56,975 nucleotides of DNA from Methylobacterium oryzihabitans (GCF_004004555.2 NZ_SACP01000038.1:1-56975), one strand, 5' to 3'. Counted from the first letter of the stretch, positions 33,798 through 42,961 are shown. The notes: a model not told the origin generated them from the letters alone. Translations and numbers: made by a program.

Positions 33798-33985
33798 ATG
33801 CAGAGGCCGGCTTCGCCCAGACGCCGCGCGGGCTGGTGATGCGCGTTCCGGAACGACTCGTCCGAAAAGCGTATCATACGATTTCCGATTGATCGCTTCG
33901 CGATGCGGAAATCGGTTTCGCTCATGCGCCGCGCGGGCTGGTGATACGATTTTCGGAGCTGATCGTCCGAAAACCGTATCACTGA
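33798..33985 (-). repeat. Tandem pair of the intergenic palindromic repeat family
   Basis: Two ~100-bp units in tandem: one with CGCCGCGCGGGCTGGTGATG (33820s) and one with CGCCGCGCGGGCTGGTGATA (33920s). Each is followed by a CGTCCGAAAA...CGTATCA stem. Read on the minus strand the second unit matches the copy at 23470-23580 over its whole length (roughly 85-90% by eye). The rest of the 33616-34220 gap shows no gene. Confidence 0.78.
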
Positions 33986-34220
33986 CGGCCGCATGCCCAC
34001 CGACCGGGGCACGGCACCGACCTGCCTCGCGGCCGGCCGCGCAGGACCGGGCCGCGCCTCCGGCGGCGCGGGGCGGGTCGGATCCGGCGCTCCGCCGTCG
34101 AACGATCCGCGAGGAAGGGGAGGTTGCTCGCCGCGCGGCGTCGCGCGTCCAGGGACCGGAAGCAGTCCTGAAGCCGCCTGCGGGGATCGGCGTCCTATGT
34201 CTGTGAGCAGCGATGCCCGC

Positions 34221-34296
34221 TGGCGCGCCCTACGGGACTCGAACCCGTGTTTTCGCCGTGAAAGGGCGACGTCCTAGACCGCTAGACGAAGGGCGC
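34221..34296 (-). tRNA. tRNA-Glu(TTC)
   Basis: Reverse-strand cloverleaf: acceptor GCGCCCT/AGGGCGC, D-arm with TCTAGCGGTCTAGGA, anticodon stem CGCC/GGCG around CTTTCAC (anticodon TTC), T-loop GTTCGAGTC, discriminator G and encoded CCA at 34223-34221. Confidence 0.95.
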
Positions 34297-34399
34297 TCGG
34301 TGCGGCGAGGGGAGCTATAGTGGGGTTCGGGGCCGGCGGCAACCGCCTTTCGCCGGTGCGCAAGCGGCCTGGGGACGATCGCGGGCGCAGACGCAAGAA

Positions 34400-34428
34400 C
34401 GCCATCCGGCCGGGGAGGCCAGATGGCG
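34400..34428 (-). terminator. Terminator downstream of glnII
   Basis: On the minus strand CGCCATCTGGCC and GGCCGGATGGCG form a 12-bp stem with one T-G wobble and a 5-nt loop, followed by TTCTTG. It lies ~40 bp past the glnII stop. Confidence 0.6.
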
Positions 34429-34465
34429 CGGAAGGGGGCGCGGGTCGTTCGACGCCGCGCGGTCG

Positions 34466-35509
34466 TCAGGCCGCGGCCGAGACCTTCGACTCGCCGGTCG
34501 GGACCGACGCGATGGTCTTCAGGATCTGCGAGGCGATCTGGTAGGGGTCGCCCATCGAGTTCGGGCGGCGGTCCTCCAGGTAGCCCCGGTAGCCGTTGTT
34601 GACGAAGCTGTGCGGCACGCGGATCGAGGCGCCGCGGTCGGCCACGCCGTAGCTGAAGGTGTGGATCGAGGCGGTCTCGTGCTTGCCGGTCAGCCGCATG
34701 TGGTTGTCCGGGCCATAGACGGCGATGTGGTCCGCGCGGGCATCCGCGAACGCCTTCATCAGCGCCTCGAAATACTCCTTGCCGCCGGTCTCGCGCAGGT
34801 AGGCGGTCGAGAAGTTGGCGTGCATGCCCGACCCGTTCCAGTCGGTGTCGCCGAGCGGCTTGCAGTGGTACTCGACGTCGATGCCGTACTTCTCGGTCAG
34901 GCGCTGCAGCAGGTAGCGCGCCATCCAGATCTCGTCGGCCGCCTTCTTGGAGCCCTTGCCGAAGATCTGGAACTCCCACTGGCCCTTCGCCACCTCGGCG
35001 TTGATGCCCTCGTGGTTGATGCCGGCGGCGAGGCAGATGTCGAGATGCTCCTCGACGATCTGGCGCGCGACGCTGCCGACGTTCGTGTAGCCGACGCCGG
35101 TGTAGTACGGGCCCTGGGGCGCCGGATAGCCGCTCTCGGGGAAGCCGAGCGGACGGCCGTCCTTGTAGAAGAAGTATTCCTGCTCGAAGCCGAACCACGC
35201 ACCCTCGTCGTCCAGGATGGTGGCGCGCTTGTTCGACGGGTGCGGGGTCTTGCCGTCCGGCATCATGACTTCGCACATCACCAGCACGCCGTTGGTGCGC
35301 ACCGGGTCGGGGAAGTGGCGGACCGGCTTGAGCACGCAGTCGGAGCTCGACCCCTCGGCCTGCTTGGTCGAGCTGCCGTCGAAGCCCCACAGCGGGAGCT
35401 GCTCGAGCGTCGGGAAGCTGTCGAACTCCTTGATCTGCGTCTTGCCGCGGAGATTCGGGGTCGGCTGATAGCCGTCCAGCCAGATGTATTCGAGCTTGTA
35501 CTTCGTCAT
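34466..35509 (-). CDS. glnII: Glutamine synthetase, GSII (eukaryotic-like) type, 347 aa
   Basis: ATP-dependent ligation of ammonia to glutamate. GSII-class signatures: LEYIWLDGYQPTPNLRGKTQ (beta-Grasp start), PLWGFDGSSTKQAEG, WFGFEQEYFFYK (metal/nucleotide Glu residues), CLAAGINHEGINAEV, GSGMHANFSTAYLRETGG and ADRGASIRVPHSFVNNGYRG. The length of 347 aa is that of the octa/decameric GSII of rhizobia rather than the 470-aa GSI. A sigma-54 -24/-12 element lies ~85 bp upstream, implying NtrC-type nitrogen control, and a gstI-like gene is divergent from it. No adenylylation site is expected in GSII. Confidence 0.96.
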   Translation of the reverse strand: MTKYKLEYIWLDGYQPTPNLRGKTQIKEFDSFPTLEQLPLWGFDGSSTKQAEGSSSDCVLKPVRHFPDPVRTNGVLVMCEVMMPDGKTPHPSNKRATILDDEGAWFGFEQEYFFYKDGRPLGFPESGYPAPQGPYYTGVGYTNVGSVARQIVEEHLDICLAAGINHEGINAEVAKGQWEFQIFGKGSKKAADEIWMARYLLQRLTEKYGIDVEYHCKPLGDTDWNGSGMHANFSTAYLRETGGKEYFEALMKAFADARADHIAVYGPDNHMRLTGKHETASIHTFSYGVADRGASIRVPHSFVNNGYRGYLEDRRPNSMGDPYQIASQILKTIASVPTGESKVSAAA

Positions 35510-35590
35510 AGTGCGTCTTTCACCATCTCACGATGTGAAACGTGGTCCAAATCGAACTTCCACGCGGCTGCGTAGGGCAGCACACCCAAA

Positions 35591-35605
35591 GCAGGGAACA
35601 TGCCA
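35591..35605 (-). promoter_or_regulatory. Sigma-54 (RpoN) promoter of glnII
   Basis: On the minus strand TGGCATGTTCCCTGC has the invariant GG and GC exactly 10 nt apart and matches the TGGCAYR-N4-YTGC consensus well. It lies 82-96 nt before the glnII ATG. glnII genes of rhizobia are classically NtrC/sigma-54 dependent. Confidence 0.75.
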
Positions 35606-35956
35606 GAGGCCGGCGCGTTGACCGGCCCGTTCGCGCGCCATGGACGAGCCCGCCGCCGGTCCCGCCGCCGGCGGTCAGGCTCGGGGCGAAAGCCTATCAA
35701 AAAGGCATCATGGCGATGATCGTGCCCAATCGGTCAGCATGACGCCGGATCCGGCGCCGCAATTGGGGCAGAACTCGCCCGGTTGCGTTGCCGTTGACCT
35801 GCAACCTTGATGCTGTTCGTTTTGGCAAGTGCTTATATGCACATATTGTCGTCAAATCATGTTTTTTATTCAGGCAGGTCGTTCAAAACGCGTGCGGCCG
35901 TTGCTAGGTTGAGGTCCGACCAGATGCGGGACCGACTCGAACGGAGGGCCGGCGCG
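35606..35956 (+). promoter_or_regulatory. Intergenic region glnII/gstI with AT-rich patch
   Basis: No gene. An AT-rich stretch at 35812-35875 (TTATATGCACATATTG, CATGTTTTTTATTCAGG) stands out and probably contains the promoter of the gstI-like gene starting at 35957. NtrC-binding sites would be expected between here and the sigma-54 element, but none is clear by eye. Confidence 0.45.
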
Positions 35957-36142
35957 ATGAGCACCAGCACCCAGCGGCACACAGCCAAGATCTACCAGTT
36001 CCCCGTGCGCGGCACGGCCGCCGCGCGCGCCGCCGGCAAGGCCGTGGCGGCGCCGGCCCAGACCTACGCCGACGCCGCCTTCGGCAGCGGCTGGTACCAC
36101 GAGGCGGCGATCCAGGACGCGGTGCGGGCCGGGAAGCCCTGA
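35957..36142 (+). CDS. gstI: DUF2735 / GstI-like glnII translation inhibitor, 61 aa
   Basis: Starts MSTSTQRHTAKIYQFPVRGT and ends SGWYHEAAIQDAVRAGKP. The AKIYQFP and GSGWYHEAAI motifs define DUF2735. In Rhizobium a small protein of this size, encoded divergently upstream of glnII and called GstI, lowers glutamine synthetase II translation. The arrangement here is the same. The start at 35957 is preferred over longer frames because homologues begin MS(T/S) at this place. The identification with GstI rests on size, position and remembered family features, not on a search. Confidence 0.75.
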   Translation: MSTSTQRHTAKIYQFPVRGTAAARAAGKAVAAPAQTYADAAFGSGWYHEAAIQDAVRAGKP

Positions 36143-36154
36143 CCCGGGCGCGGC

Positions 36155-37084
36155 TCAGCCGCCGAAGATCGACCAGCCCATGCGGCGGGTGAGGGCTTCG
36201 AGGGCGATGCGGCCGAGATGCGAGTTGCCGGCCGCGTCGAGCCCCGGCGACCATACCGCGATCGAGGCGCGGCCCGGCGCCACCGCCAGGATGCCGCCGC
36301 CGACGCCGCTCTTGCCCGGCAGCCCGACACGGTAGGCGAACTCGCCCGAGCCGTCGTAGTGGCCGCAGGTCAGCATCACCGCGTTGATGCGCTTGGCGCG
36401 CTCGGCCTGGACCACGAGGTGGCCGGTCGAGGGATCGCGCCCGGAATGCGCCAGGAAGCGCCCCGCCGTCGCGAGCTGGCGGCAGGTCATCGCGATGGCG
36501 CAGTGGTGGTAGTAGACGCCGAGTGTGTACTCGACCGGGCCGTCGATGACCCCGAACGACCGCATGTAGTTGGCGAGCGCCGCATTGCGGAAGCCGGTGC
36601 GCTGCTCGGAGGCCGCCACCGCCTCGTCGATGACGATCGACGAGTCCTGCGCCAGGAACTGCATGAAGCGCAGGATCTCGCCGAGCGCCTCCCGCGGCTG
36701 GTGGCGCGACAGGATCAGGTCGGTCACCGCGATCGCCCCGGCATTGATGAACGGGTTGCGCGGCACGCCGGATTCGCGTTCGAGCTGGACGATCGAGTTG
36801 AACGGGCTGCCGGACGGCTCGCGCCCGACCCGCCGCCACAGCCGGTCGCCGACCATGCCGAGAGCCAGCGTGAGGGTGAACACCTTCGAGATGCTCTGGA
36901 TCGAGAACGGCACGTCGGCGTCGCCGCCGACCGCGGCCCGCCCGTCGGCGTCGATCACCGCGAGGCCGAAGGCGCCCGGATCGACCCGGGCGAGTTCGGG
37001 GATGTAGGACGCGACCGCGCCGCGGTCGGTCCGCTGCCGCATCTCGTCGGCGATCTCTCTGACGACGTCGTCCAGGTTCGGCAC
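36155..37084 (-). CDS. glsA: Glutaminase (serine-dependent beta-lactamase fold), 309 aa
   Basis: Hydrolyses glutamine to glutamate and ammonia. The active-site SxxK is at Ser64-Lys67 (FSIQSISKVFTLTLALGM). Other family motifs are GREPSGSPFNSIVQLE, PRNPFINAGAIAVTDLI, YMRSFGVIDGPVEYTLGVYY, and a C-terminal GLPGKSGVGGGILAVAPGR. The length of 309 aa is normal. It starts with GTG at 37084 behind an AGGGA ribosome-binding site. It converges on gstI with a 12-bp gap, so glutamine synthesis, its inhibitor and glutamine breakdown are clustered. Confidence 0.94.
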   Translation of the reverse strand: MPNLDDVVREIADEMRQRTDRGAVASYIPELARVDPGAFGLAVIDADGRAAVGGDADVPFSIQSISKVFTLTLALGMVGDRLWRRVGREPSGSPFNSIVQLERESGVPRNPFINAGAIAVTDLILSRHQPREALGEILRFMQFLAQDSSIVIDEAVAASEQRTGFRNAALANYMRSFGVIDGPVEYTLGVYYHHCAIAMTCRQLATAGRFLAHSGRDPSTGHLVVQAERAKRINAVMLTCGHYDGSGEFAYRVGLPGKSGVGGGILAVAPGRASIAVWSPGLDAAGNSHLGRIALEALTRRMGWSIFGG

Positions 37085-37241
37085 GGCGGTCCCTTGTCCT
37101 AGCCTTTCGGCGCCCGGAGCGGGCAAGCAACTCGACGGCCAAGCCGGATGCGGTCGCGCAAGCCGGCCGCCGTCCCGGTTGTGGCGCCGGATCATTCGTG
37201 TACGAATCGTCTCCCCACCTCTCAGGAGCGCACCGGTCCGG

Positions 37242-37772
37242 ATGAGCACACGCGAACCCGCGTCGGCGGCGAGGAAGCCGCCGCCCCCGCCGCCGGTCCG
37301 CCTCACGGTCAACGGCCGTACCCACGAGGTCGCGGCGGCACCGGCGACCCCGCTGCTCTACGTCCTGCGCAACGACCTCGCCCTCAACGGCCCGAAATTC
37401 GGCTGTGGGCTCGGCGAGTGTGGCGCCTGTACGGTCTGGGTCGGGGCCCGGGCGGTGCGCGCCTGCACGGTGCCGCTCGGGGCGGTCGGCGGGCGGCCGG
37501 TCGTCACCCTCGAAGGGCTCGCGGCGGACGGGGCGCTGCACCCGGTCCAGGCCGCCTTCGTGGCCGAGAACGCCGCGCAATGCGGCTACTGCCTCAACGG
37601 GATGATCATGACCAGCGCGGCGCTGCTCGCCCGCAACCCCGATCCGAGCGAGGCCGAGATCCGCGAGGCCCTGCGGCACAACCTCTGCCGCTGCGGCACC
37701 CATGTCGAGATCCTGCGGGCGGTGCGCCGGGCCGCCGCCGGGCCGCGCGACGCCGCGGGGGAGGGCGCATGA
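37242..37772 (+). CDS. (2Fe-2S) subunit of molybdenum hydroxylase (NicA/IorA-like), 176 aa
   Basis: Small electron-transfer subunit with two [2Fe-2S] clusters. The N-terminal plant-ferredoxin cluster uses GCGLGECGACTV...C (Cys55, 60, 63, 75). The C-terminal cluster uses QCGYCLNGM and the CRCGTH motif. The N-terminus carries a Pro-rich extension (KPPPPPPVR). It overlaps the large-subunit gene by 4 bp (ATGA), so the two form one enzyme. There is no separate FAD subunit, as in isoquinoline, aldehyde and nicotinate hydroxylases that pass electrons to cytochromes. Confidence 0.92.
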   Translation: MSTREPASAARKPPPPPPVRLTVNGRTHEVAAAPATPLLYVLRNDLALNGPKFGCGLGECGACTVWVGARAVRACTVPLGAVGGRPVVTLEGLAADGALHPVQAAFVAENAAQCGYCLNGMIMTSAALLARNPDPSEAEIREALRHNLCRCGTHVEILRAVRRAAAGPRDAAGEGA

Positions 37773-40700
37773 GCGCGACGACGCCCCCCGGCCCCGACAG
37801 CCTCACCTGGCTCGACGCCCCGGACGGCCTCGTGGTCGTCGAGCCGGGGACCGGCGCGCTCTACCTCGCGGTCGAGCCGCAGGGCCGGGTCGTCGCCTTC
37901 AACGGCCATGTCGATCTCGGCACCGGGATCCGCACCGCGCTCGCCCAGATCGTCGCCGAGGAACTCGACCTCGCGGTCGATGGGGTGACGATGGTGCTCG
38001 GCGACACCGCGGCGGCGCCGAACCAGGGCGCCACCATCGCCAGCGAGACGATCCAGGTCGCGGCGATCCCGCTGCGGCAGGCGGCCGCGACGGCGCGCCG
38101 GCACCTCGTCGCCGAGGCGGCGCGGCTCCTCGGCCTGCCGCCCGAGGCCCTCGCGGTCGAAGACGGCGTGGTGCGCGCGCCGGGCGACGACAACCGCCGC
38201 ATCGGCTACGGCGCCCTGGTGCGCGACGGCCGCACCGTCCTGAGCATCGACCCCGCGGCCCCGGTCAAGCCGGTGGAGGAGCACCGGGTCGTCGGCCGGT
38301 CGGTGGCGCGCACCGACATCCTGCCCAAGGCCACCGGCACCTGGACCTACGTGCACGACGTGCGGGTGCCCGGCATGCTTCACGGACGGGTGGTGCGCCC
38401 GCCCTATGCCGGCATCGATGCCGGGCCGCATGTCGGCACCAGCCTGATCGCGGTCGACGAGGATTCGGTCGCCGACGTGCCGGGCCTCGTCGCCGTGGTG
38501 GCGCTCGGCGACTTCGTCGGCGTCGTCGCCGAGCGCGAGGAGAACGCGGTGCTGGCCGCCCGCCGGCTGCGGCTGCGCTGGCGCGACGCGCCGGGCATCC
38601 CGGACCTCAACGACCCGGAGGCGGCGCTTCGCGCCAACCCGGCGACGCCCCGGCGCCTGCTCGACCGCGGCGACGTCGACCGGGCGCTCGCCGCCGCCGA
38701 GACCGCGATGGACCGGACCTATGTCTGGCCCTACCAGATGCACGGCTCGATCGGCCCCTCCTGCGCCGTCGCCGACTGGCGCGACGACGGCCTCACCGTC
38801 TGGTCGGGGACCCAGAACCCGTTTCCGCTCCGGGCCGACCTCGCCCGGCTGCTCGACCTCCCCGAGGAGCGCATCCGGGTCGAGCGCCACGAGGCGGCGG
38901 GCTGCTACGGCCGCAACTGCGCCGACGACGTGACGGCGGATGCCGCGCTGCTGTCGCGTGCCGTCGGCCGGCCGGTGCGGGTGCAACTCACCCGCGAGCA
39001 GGAGCACGCCTGGGAACCGAAGGGCGCCGCCCAGGTGATGGACGTACGCGGCGGCCTCGACCGCGAGGGCGGTCCCGCCGGATACGACTTCGAGACCCGC
39101 TATCCGTCCAACGGCGCCCCGACCCTGGCGCTGCTGCTGACCGGAACGATTCCGGCGGTGCCGGCGGTGTTCGAGATGGGCGACCGCACCGCGATCCCGC
39201 CCTATGCCTACGGCGATGCCCGGGTGACGGTGCACGACATGCCGCCGATCGCCCGGGCGTCGTGGTTCCGCGGCGTCTCGGCGATGCCGAACAGCTTCGC
39301 GCACGAATCGTTCATCGACGAACTCGCCACCGCGGCCGGCATCGATCCGATCGACTACCGCCTGCGCTACCTGCCCGATTCCCGCGGGGCCGACCTGATC
39401 CGCGCGGTGGCCGAGAAGGCGGGCTGGGTGCCGCACGCCGCGCCCCGCAGCCACGGCGGCTCCGGCGACATTCTCTACGGCCGCGGCTTCGCCTACGCGG
39501 TCTACGTCCACGGCAAGTTTCCCGGCACCGCGGCGGCGTGGTCCGCGTGGGTCGCCGACGTGGCGGTCAACCGGGTCACCGGCGAGGTCGCGGTGACCCG
39601 GGTGGTGGTCGGCCAGGATACCGGGCTGATGGTCAACCCGGACGGGGTGCGCCACCAGATCCACGGCAACGTCGTCCAGTCGACCAGCCGGGTGTTGAAG
39701 GAGGCGGTCGGGTTCGACGCCACCGGCGTCACCTCCCGCGAGTGGGGCGCCTACCCGATCCTCACCTTCCCGGACCTGCCGGCGATCGACGTGGTGATGA
39801 TGCCGCGCCAGGACCAGCCGCCTCTCGGGGCCGGCGAATCGGCCTCGGTGCCGAGCGCGGCGGCGATCACCAACGCGCTGTTCGACGCCACCGGGGTGCG
39901 CTTTCGCGAGCTGCCGCTCACCGCCGAGCGGGTGCGGGCGGCCCTGAACCCGCCGGCTCTGGCCGGGCCCGACGCCCCGAAGCCGCGCCGCCGCGGCCTG
40001 CTCGGCTGGATCGCCGGGGCGACCGGGGCGGCGCTCGGGCTCGCCGCGACGGCGCTGCCGTGGCGGCCGGCCTACGCCCCGATCCCGCGGCCCGATGCCG
40101 GGGTCTATTCGGCGGCGACGATCGCCCGGGGCCGGCTCGCCGCCGCGGCCGGCGCCTGCAACGTGTGCCATGCCGGCCTCGACGGCACCCCGCTCGCCGG
40201 CGGCCGCGGCCTGGAGACGCCGTTCGGGGTCGTCTACGCCTCGAACATCACCCAGGACGCCGCCAGCGGCATCGGCGCGTGGTCCTACCCGGCCTTCGCC
40301 CGGGCGATGCGCGAGGGAGTCAGCCGCGACGGCCACCACCTCTACCCGGCCCATCCCTATCCGAGTTTTTCGCGCGTCGGTGAGGCCGACCTCCAGGCGC
40401 TCTACGCCTACCTGATGGCGCAGGCCCCGGCCGCGACCGTGGTGCCCGAGACCGCCTTGCGGTTCCCGTTCGGCTATCGGCCGCTGATGGCGGTCTGGAA
40501 CCTGCTGCACCTGCGCCCAGAGGTGCTGCCGCAGGACTCGGCGCTGCCGCAGGACCCGGCGCGGTCGGAGGCGTGGAACCGCGGCGCCTACCTCGTCGAG
40601 GGGCTGGGCCATTGCGGCGCCTGCCATACCGGCCGCGGCACGCTCGGGGCGGAACTGCGCGGCGAGGCCCATCTCGGCGGCGGCATCGCCGACCGTTGGG

Positions 40701-41281
40701 AGGCGCCGGCGCTCAACGGCCTGTCGCGGGCGCCGGTTCCGTGGGACGAGAACCAGCTCTACGCCTATCTGCGCACCGGACACGCCGACCGCCACGGCGG
40801 CGCCGCCGGTCCGATGGCCGAGGTCGTGGCGGCCCTGGCGCCACTGCCCGACGCCGACATCCGGGCGATGGCGGTGTATCTCGCGAGTTTCGCCCCGCCG
40901 GCCCGCGCCGCCCCGGCCGAGAGCCCGGCCGCCGAGGCTTTGCCCGGCGCCCGGCTGTTCGCCGGCGCCTGCGGCGGCTGCCACGAGGGCGGCGCCGGTC
41001 TCGCCACCGCCCTGTCGCTGAACACCAGCCTGCACAGCGACCGGCCCGACAACCTGCTCCAGGTCGTGCTCAACGGCGTCCAGGCTCCTGCGACCCGGAT
41101 CGCCGGGGCGATGCCGGAGGCGGCGCCGGTCTCGGCGATGCCGGGGTTTCGCGACAGCCTCGACGACGGTCAGGTGGCGGCGCTCGCGTCCTATCTCCGG
41201 GCGCGCTTCGCGCCGGGGCGCCCGGCCTGGGACGGGCTCGCGGCGGCGAGCGCCCGGATCCGGGCGGCCTCGGCGCCGTGA
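37769..41281 (+). CDS. Molybdopterin-binding hydroxylase subunit fused to three cytochrome c domains (NicB-like), 1170 aa
   Basis: Residues ~20-735 are a xanthine-dehydrogenase-family molybdenum subunit (GHVDLGTGIRTALAQIVAEE, WSGTQNPFPLRADLARLLDL, GCYGRN, RASWFRGVSAMPNSFAHESF, LGAGESASVPSAAAITNALF; the last holds the catalytic Glu). A single hydrophobic segment (~745-768) follows, then three c-type haem sites: CNVCH (~797), CGACH (~950) and CGGCH (~1067). Like nicotinate hydroxylase NicB, it would hydroxylate an N-heterocycle with water and send electrons to the respiratory chain in the periplasm. Neighbouring uricase genes suggest a purine such as xanthine or hypoxanthine as substrate, but this is inference. 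Confidence 0.9.
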   Translation: MSATTPPGPDSLTWLDAPDGLVVVEPGTGALYLAVEPQGRVVAFNGHVDLGTGIRTALAQIVAEELDLAVDGVTMVLGDTAAAPNQGATIASETIQVAAIPLRQAAATARRHLVAEAARLLGLPPEALAVEDGVVRAPGDDNRRIGYGALVRDGRTVLSIDPAAPVKPVEEHRVVGRSVARTDILPKATGTWTYVHDVRVPGMLHGRVVRPPYAGIDAGPHVGTSLIAVDEDSVADVPGLVAVVALGDFVGVVAEREENAVLAARRLRLRWRDAPGIPDLNDPEAALRANPATPRRLLDRGDVDRALAAAETAMDRTYVWPYQMHGSIGPSCAVADWRDDGLTVWSGTQNPFPLRADLARLLDLPEERIRVERHEAAGCYGRNCADDVTADAALLSRAVGRPVRVQLTREQEHAWEPKGAAQVMDVRGGLDREGGPAGYDFETRYPSNGAPTLALLLTGTIPAVPAVFEMGDRTAIPPYAYGDARVTVHDMPPIARASWFRGVSAMPNSFAHESFIDELATAAGIDPIDYRLRYLPDSRGADLIRAVAEKAGWVPHAAPRSHGGSGDILYGRGFAYAVYVHGKFPGTAAAWSAWVADVAVNRVTGEVAVTRVVVGQDTGLMVNPDGVRHQIHGNVVQSTSRVLKEAVGFDATGVTSREWGAYPILTFPDLPAIDVVMMPRQDQPPLGAGESASVPSAAAITNALFDATGVRFRELPLTAERVRAALNPPALAGPDAPKPRRRGLLGWIAGATGAALGLAATALPWRPAYAPIPRPDAGVYSAATIARGRLAAAAGACNVCHAGLDGTPLAGGRGLETPFGVVYASNITQDAASGIGAWSYPAFARAMREGVSRDGHHLYPAHPYPSFSRVGEADLQALYAYLMAQAPAATVVPETALRFPFGYRPLMAVWNLLHLRPEVLPQDSALPQDPARSEAWNRGAYLVEGLGHCGACHTGRGTLGAELRGEAHLGGGIADRWEAPALNGLSRAPVPWDENQLYAYLRTGHADRHGGAAGPMAEVVAALAPLPDADIRAMAVYLASFAPPARAAPAESPAAEALPGARLFAGACGGCHEGGAGLATALSLNTSLHSDRPDNLLQVVLNGVQAPATRIAGAMPEAAPVSAMPGFRDSLDDGQVAALASYLRARFAPGRPAWDGLAAASARIRAASAP

Positions 41282-41291
41282 GGCGGGGCGG

Positions 41292-42128
41292 TCAGCTCCC
41301 GCGGTAGCAGGTATAGCTCCACGGCGTCGCGATCAGGGCGACGTGGTAGTGCCCTTCCGGCTCGTCGATGCCGAAGCGCAGCGGCACCGTCTCCAGGAAG
41401 AGGTTGCCGACCGTCTCCGGCACCCGGTCGCGGAAGTACGGGCCGAGATCGAACTCGATCTCGTAGCGCCCGGCCCGCAGCGGCGCGCCCGACAGCAGCG
41501 GCGCGTCGGTGCGCCCGTCGCGGTTGGTGGTGGTGGCGGTGACCAGCCGGCGCCCGGCGCCGAGGGCGTAGAGCCGCAGCGCCACCCCGGCGGCCGGGCG
41601 GCCGCCATGGGTGTCGAGGACATGGGTCGAGAGCCGGCCGTTCACCCCCGGCAGGCCGGGCCCGTCGACCGACGCGGCGAGGCGCTGGCGCAGCAGGTGG
41701 CCGAGTTCCGCCAGGGCGGCGGCCTGCGCGGCCGCGGGATCGTCGGCGAGGCGCGCGGTCAGCCGCGCCAGGGCCGAGGCCGGGTCGTGCCGGGTGGCGC
41801 AGAGCACGAAGGGCAGCCCGAAGCGCGCGCGATGGGCCGCGACCCCGCGGGCGAGGGTCGCGGCCTGCTCCGGCGTCGGGCCGGATTCCCCGGCCGAGGC
41901 GTCGCGCAGGTCCGATGCCGAGAGGTCCGGCAGCACCCCGAACACGGCCGGGGCGTCGGCGGCGGCGGCCCGCATCAGCGCCTCGTGCAGGGTGGTCACG
42001 CTCGCGAACGGCCGCTGCGCCGCGGCCGCGTCGATCGCCGCTTCGGGCAGCGGCGCGAGCAGGCCGGCGAGGGCCGTGACGAACGCAGCGCGGTCGGCCG
42101 CGTTCAGGGCATCGAGGGTGACGCTCAT
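41292..42128 (-). CDS. Bifunctional OHCU decarboxylase / 5-hydroxyisourate hydrolase fusion, 278 aa
   Basis: Carries out the two steps after uricase. The N-terminal part (~1-165) is OHCU decarboxylase (UraD-like: LNAADRAAFVTALAGLLAPL, catalytic-loop ESGPTPEQAATLARGVAAHR, FGLPFVLCATRHDP). The C-terminal part (~172-278) is the transthyretin-like HIU hydrolase (LSTHVLDTHGGRPAAGVALR, PETVGNLFLETVPLRFGIDE, HYHVALIATPWSYTCYRGS), ending in the diagnostic YRGS. Chemically HIU hydrolase acts first, so the fusion places the second enzyme N-terminal. It overlaps the uricase stop by ATGA and converges on the Mo hydroxylase with a 10-bp gap. Confidence 0.94.
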   Translation of the reverse strand: MSVTLDALNAADRAAFVTALAGLLAPLPEAAIDAAAAQRPFASVTTLHEALMRAAAADAPAVFGVLPDLSASDLRDASAGESGPTPEQAATLARGVAAHRARFGLPFVLCATRHDPASALARLTARLADDPAAAQAAALAELGHLLRQRLAASVDGPGLPGVNGRLSTHVLDTHGGRPAAGVALRLYALGAGRRLVTATTTNRDGRTDAPLLSGAPLRAGRYEIEFDLGPYFRDRVPETVGNLFLETVPLRFGIDEPEGHYHVALIATPWSYTCYRGS

Positions 42129-42961
42129 CGGCCGACCGTGCACTCGATCTGGCCGTGCGGCTCGTCGGTGGCGACGAAGACCTGGTTGGCGTTGTCGAGC
42201 CCGAATGGCGCGAGGTTGAGCAGCAGGTAGTGCTTGTTGGGGCAGGCCATGGTGATGGTGTCGAGTTCCGGCACCGCGTCGAGGGCGGCCGTGCCCATCC
42301 GGTACAGGCTGTCCTGCACGCTGTGGCTGTAGGTGGTGGCGAAGACCCGCAGCATCGTGTCGAGGATCAGGGCGTTGGCCGCCGCGTAGTCGGCCGGCGC
42401 CGCGCGCCACAGCCACGACGCCTCCATGCTGGTGGCGGCGATGCGGTCGTCGGTCTCGGGAATCGTGGTGTAGGGGTCCTTGTGGTACCGGGCCCAGCCC
42501 GACTCGGTCGCCTTGAGGAAGGTGAAGCCCGCCACGCCCGACTCGATCCGGGTCCCGCTCCGGCTCATCGTCACCGACGCGGTCGGCTTGCCGTTGCCGT
42601 CGAGGGTGAAGGTGTGCGGGTGGGGCGTGCCGTCGACGGTCAGGCGGGCCCAGCGGGTCTCGTGCGCCGAAACGGTCGCGGTCTCGGCGGCGTCGTAGGA
42701 ATCGAGCAGGCGCTGCGCCACCGCCCGGCAGAACTCCTCGTTGCCGAGGGCGAGGTTCTCGCGGGCGACGATGTTGACGACGTTCCTGATCGTGTCGGTC
42801 GAGACGGTGCGCAGATTGTCGGCGTGGGTGAAGGTGCGGTCGAAGTCGCCGGTCAGCATCGCCTGCACGGAGAGTTCGCGCACCTCGTGGCGCCCGCCGC
42901 CGCGGTGGACCCGCATCACCCGCACCCGGCCCTTGCCGTAGGTCTTGTGTACCAGCGTCAT
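42125..42961 (-). CDS. pucL: Uricase (factor-independent urate oxidase), 278 aa
   Basis: Cofactor-free oxidation of urate to 5-hydroxyisourate. Two T-fold domains: MTLVHKTYGKGRVRVMRVHR with Lys10, and the STDTIRNVVNIVAREN motif with Thr55-Asp56, together forming the catalytic dyad. Also present are GFTFLKATESGWARYHKDPY, ATSMEASWLW, VQDSLYRMG and the conserved ITMACPNKHYLLLNL, whose region provides the active-site His/Asn. Length is normal for the single-gene bacterial form. It lies 16 bp after the permease and overlaps the OHCU/HIU gene, forming a three-gene urate-uptake-and-degradation operon. Confidence 0.95.
   Translation of the reverse strand: MTLVHKTYGKGRVRVMRVHRGGGRHEVRELSVQAMLTGDFDRTFTHADNLRTVSTDTIRNVVNIVARENLALGNEEFCRAVAQRLLDSYDAAETATVSAHETRWARLTVDGTPHPHTFTLDGNGKPTASVTMSRSGTRIESGVAGFTFLKATESGWARYHKDPYTTIPETDDRIAATSMEASWLWRAAPADYAAANALILDTMLRVFATTYSHSVQDSLYRMGTAALDAVPELDTITMACPNKHYLLLNLAPFGLDNANQVFVATDEPHGQIECTVGR

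Noticed and set aside
37586..41035. A 1,149-aa open frame antisense to the molybdenum/cytochrome gene
   Set aside because: The plus strand carries unmistakable Mo-hydroxylase and CxxCH motifs; the antisense frame has none.
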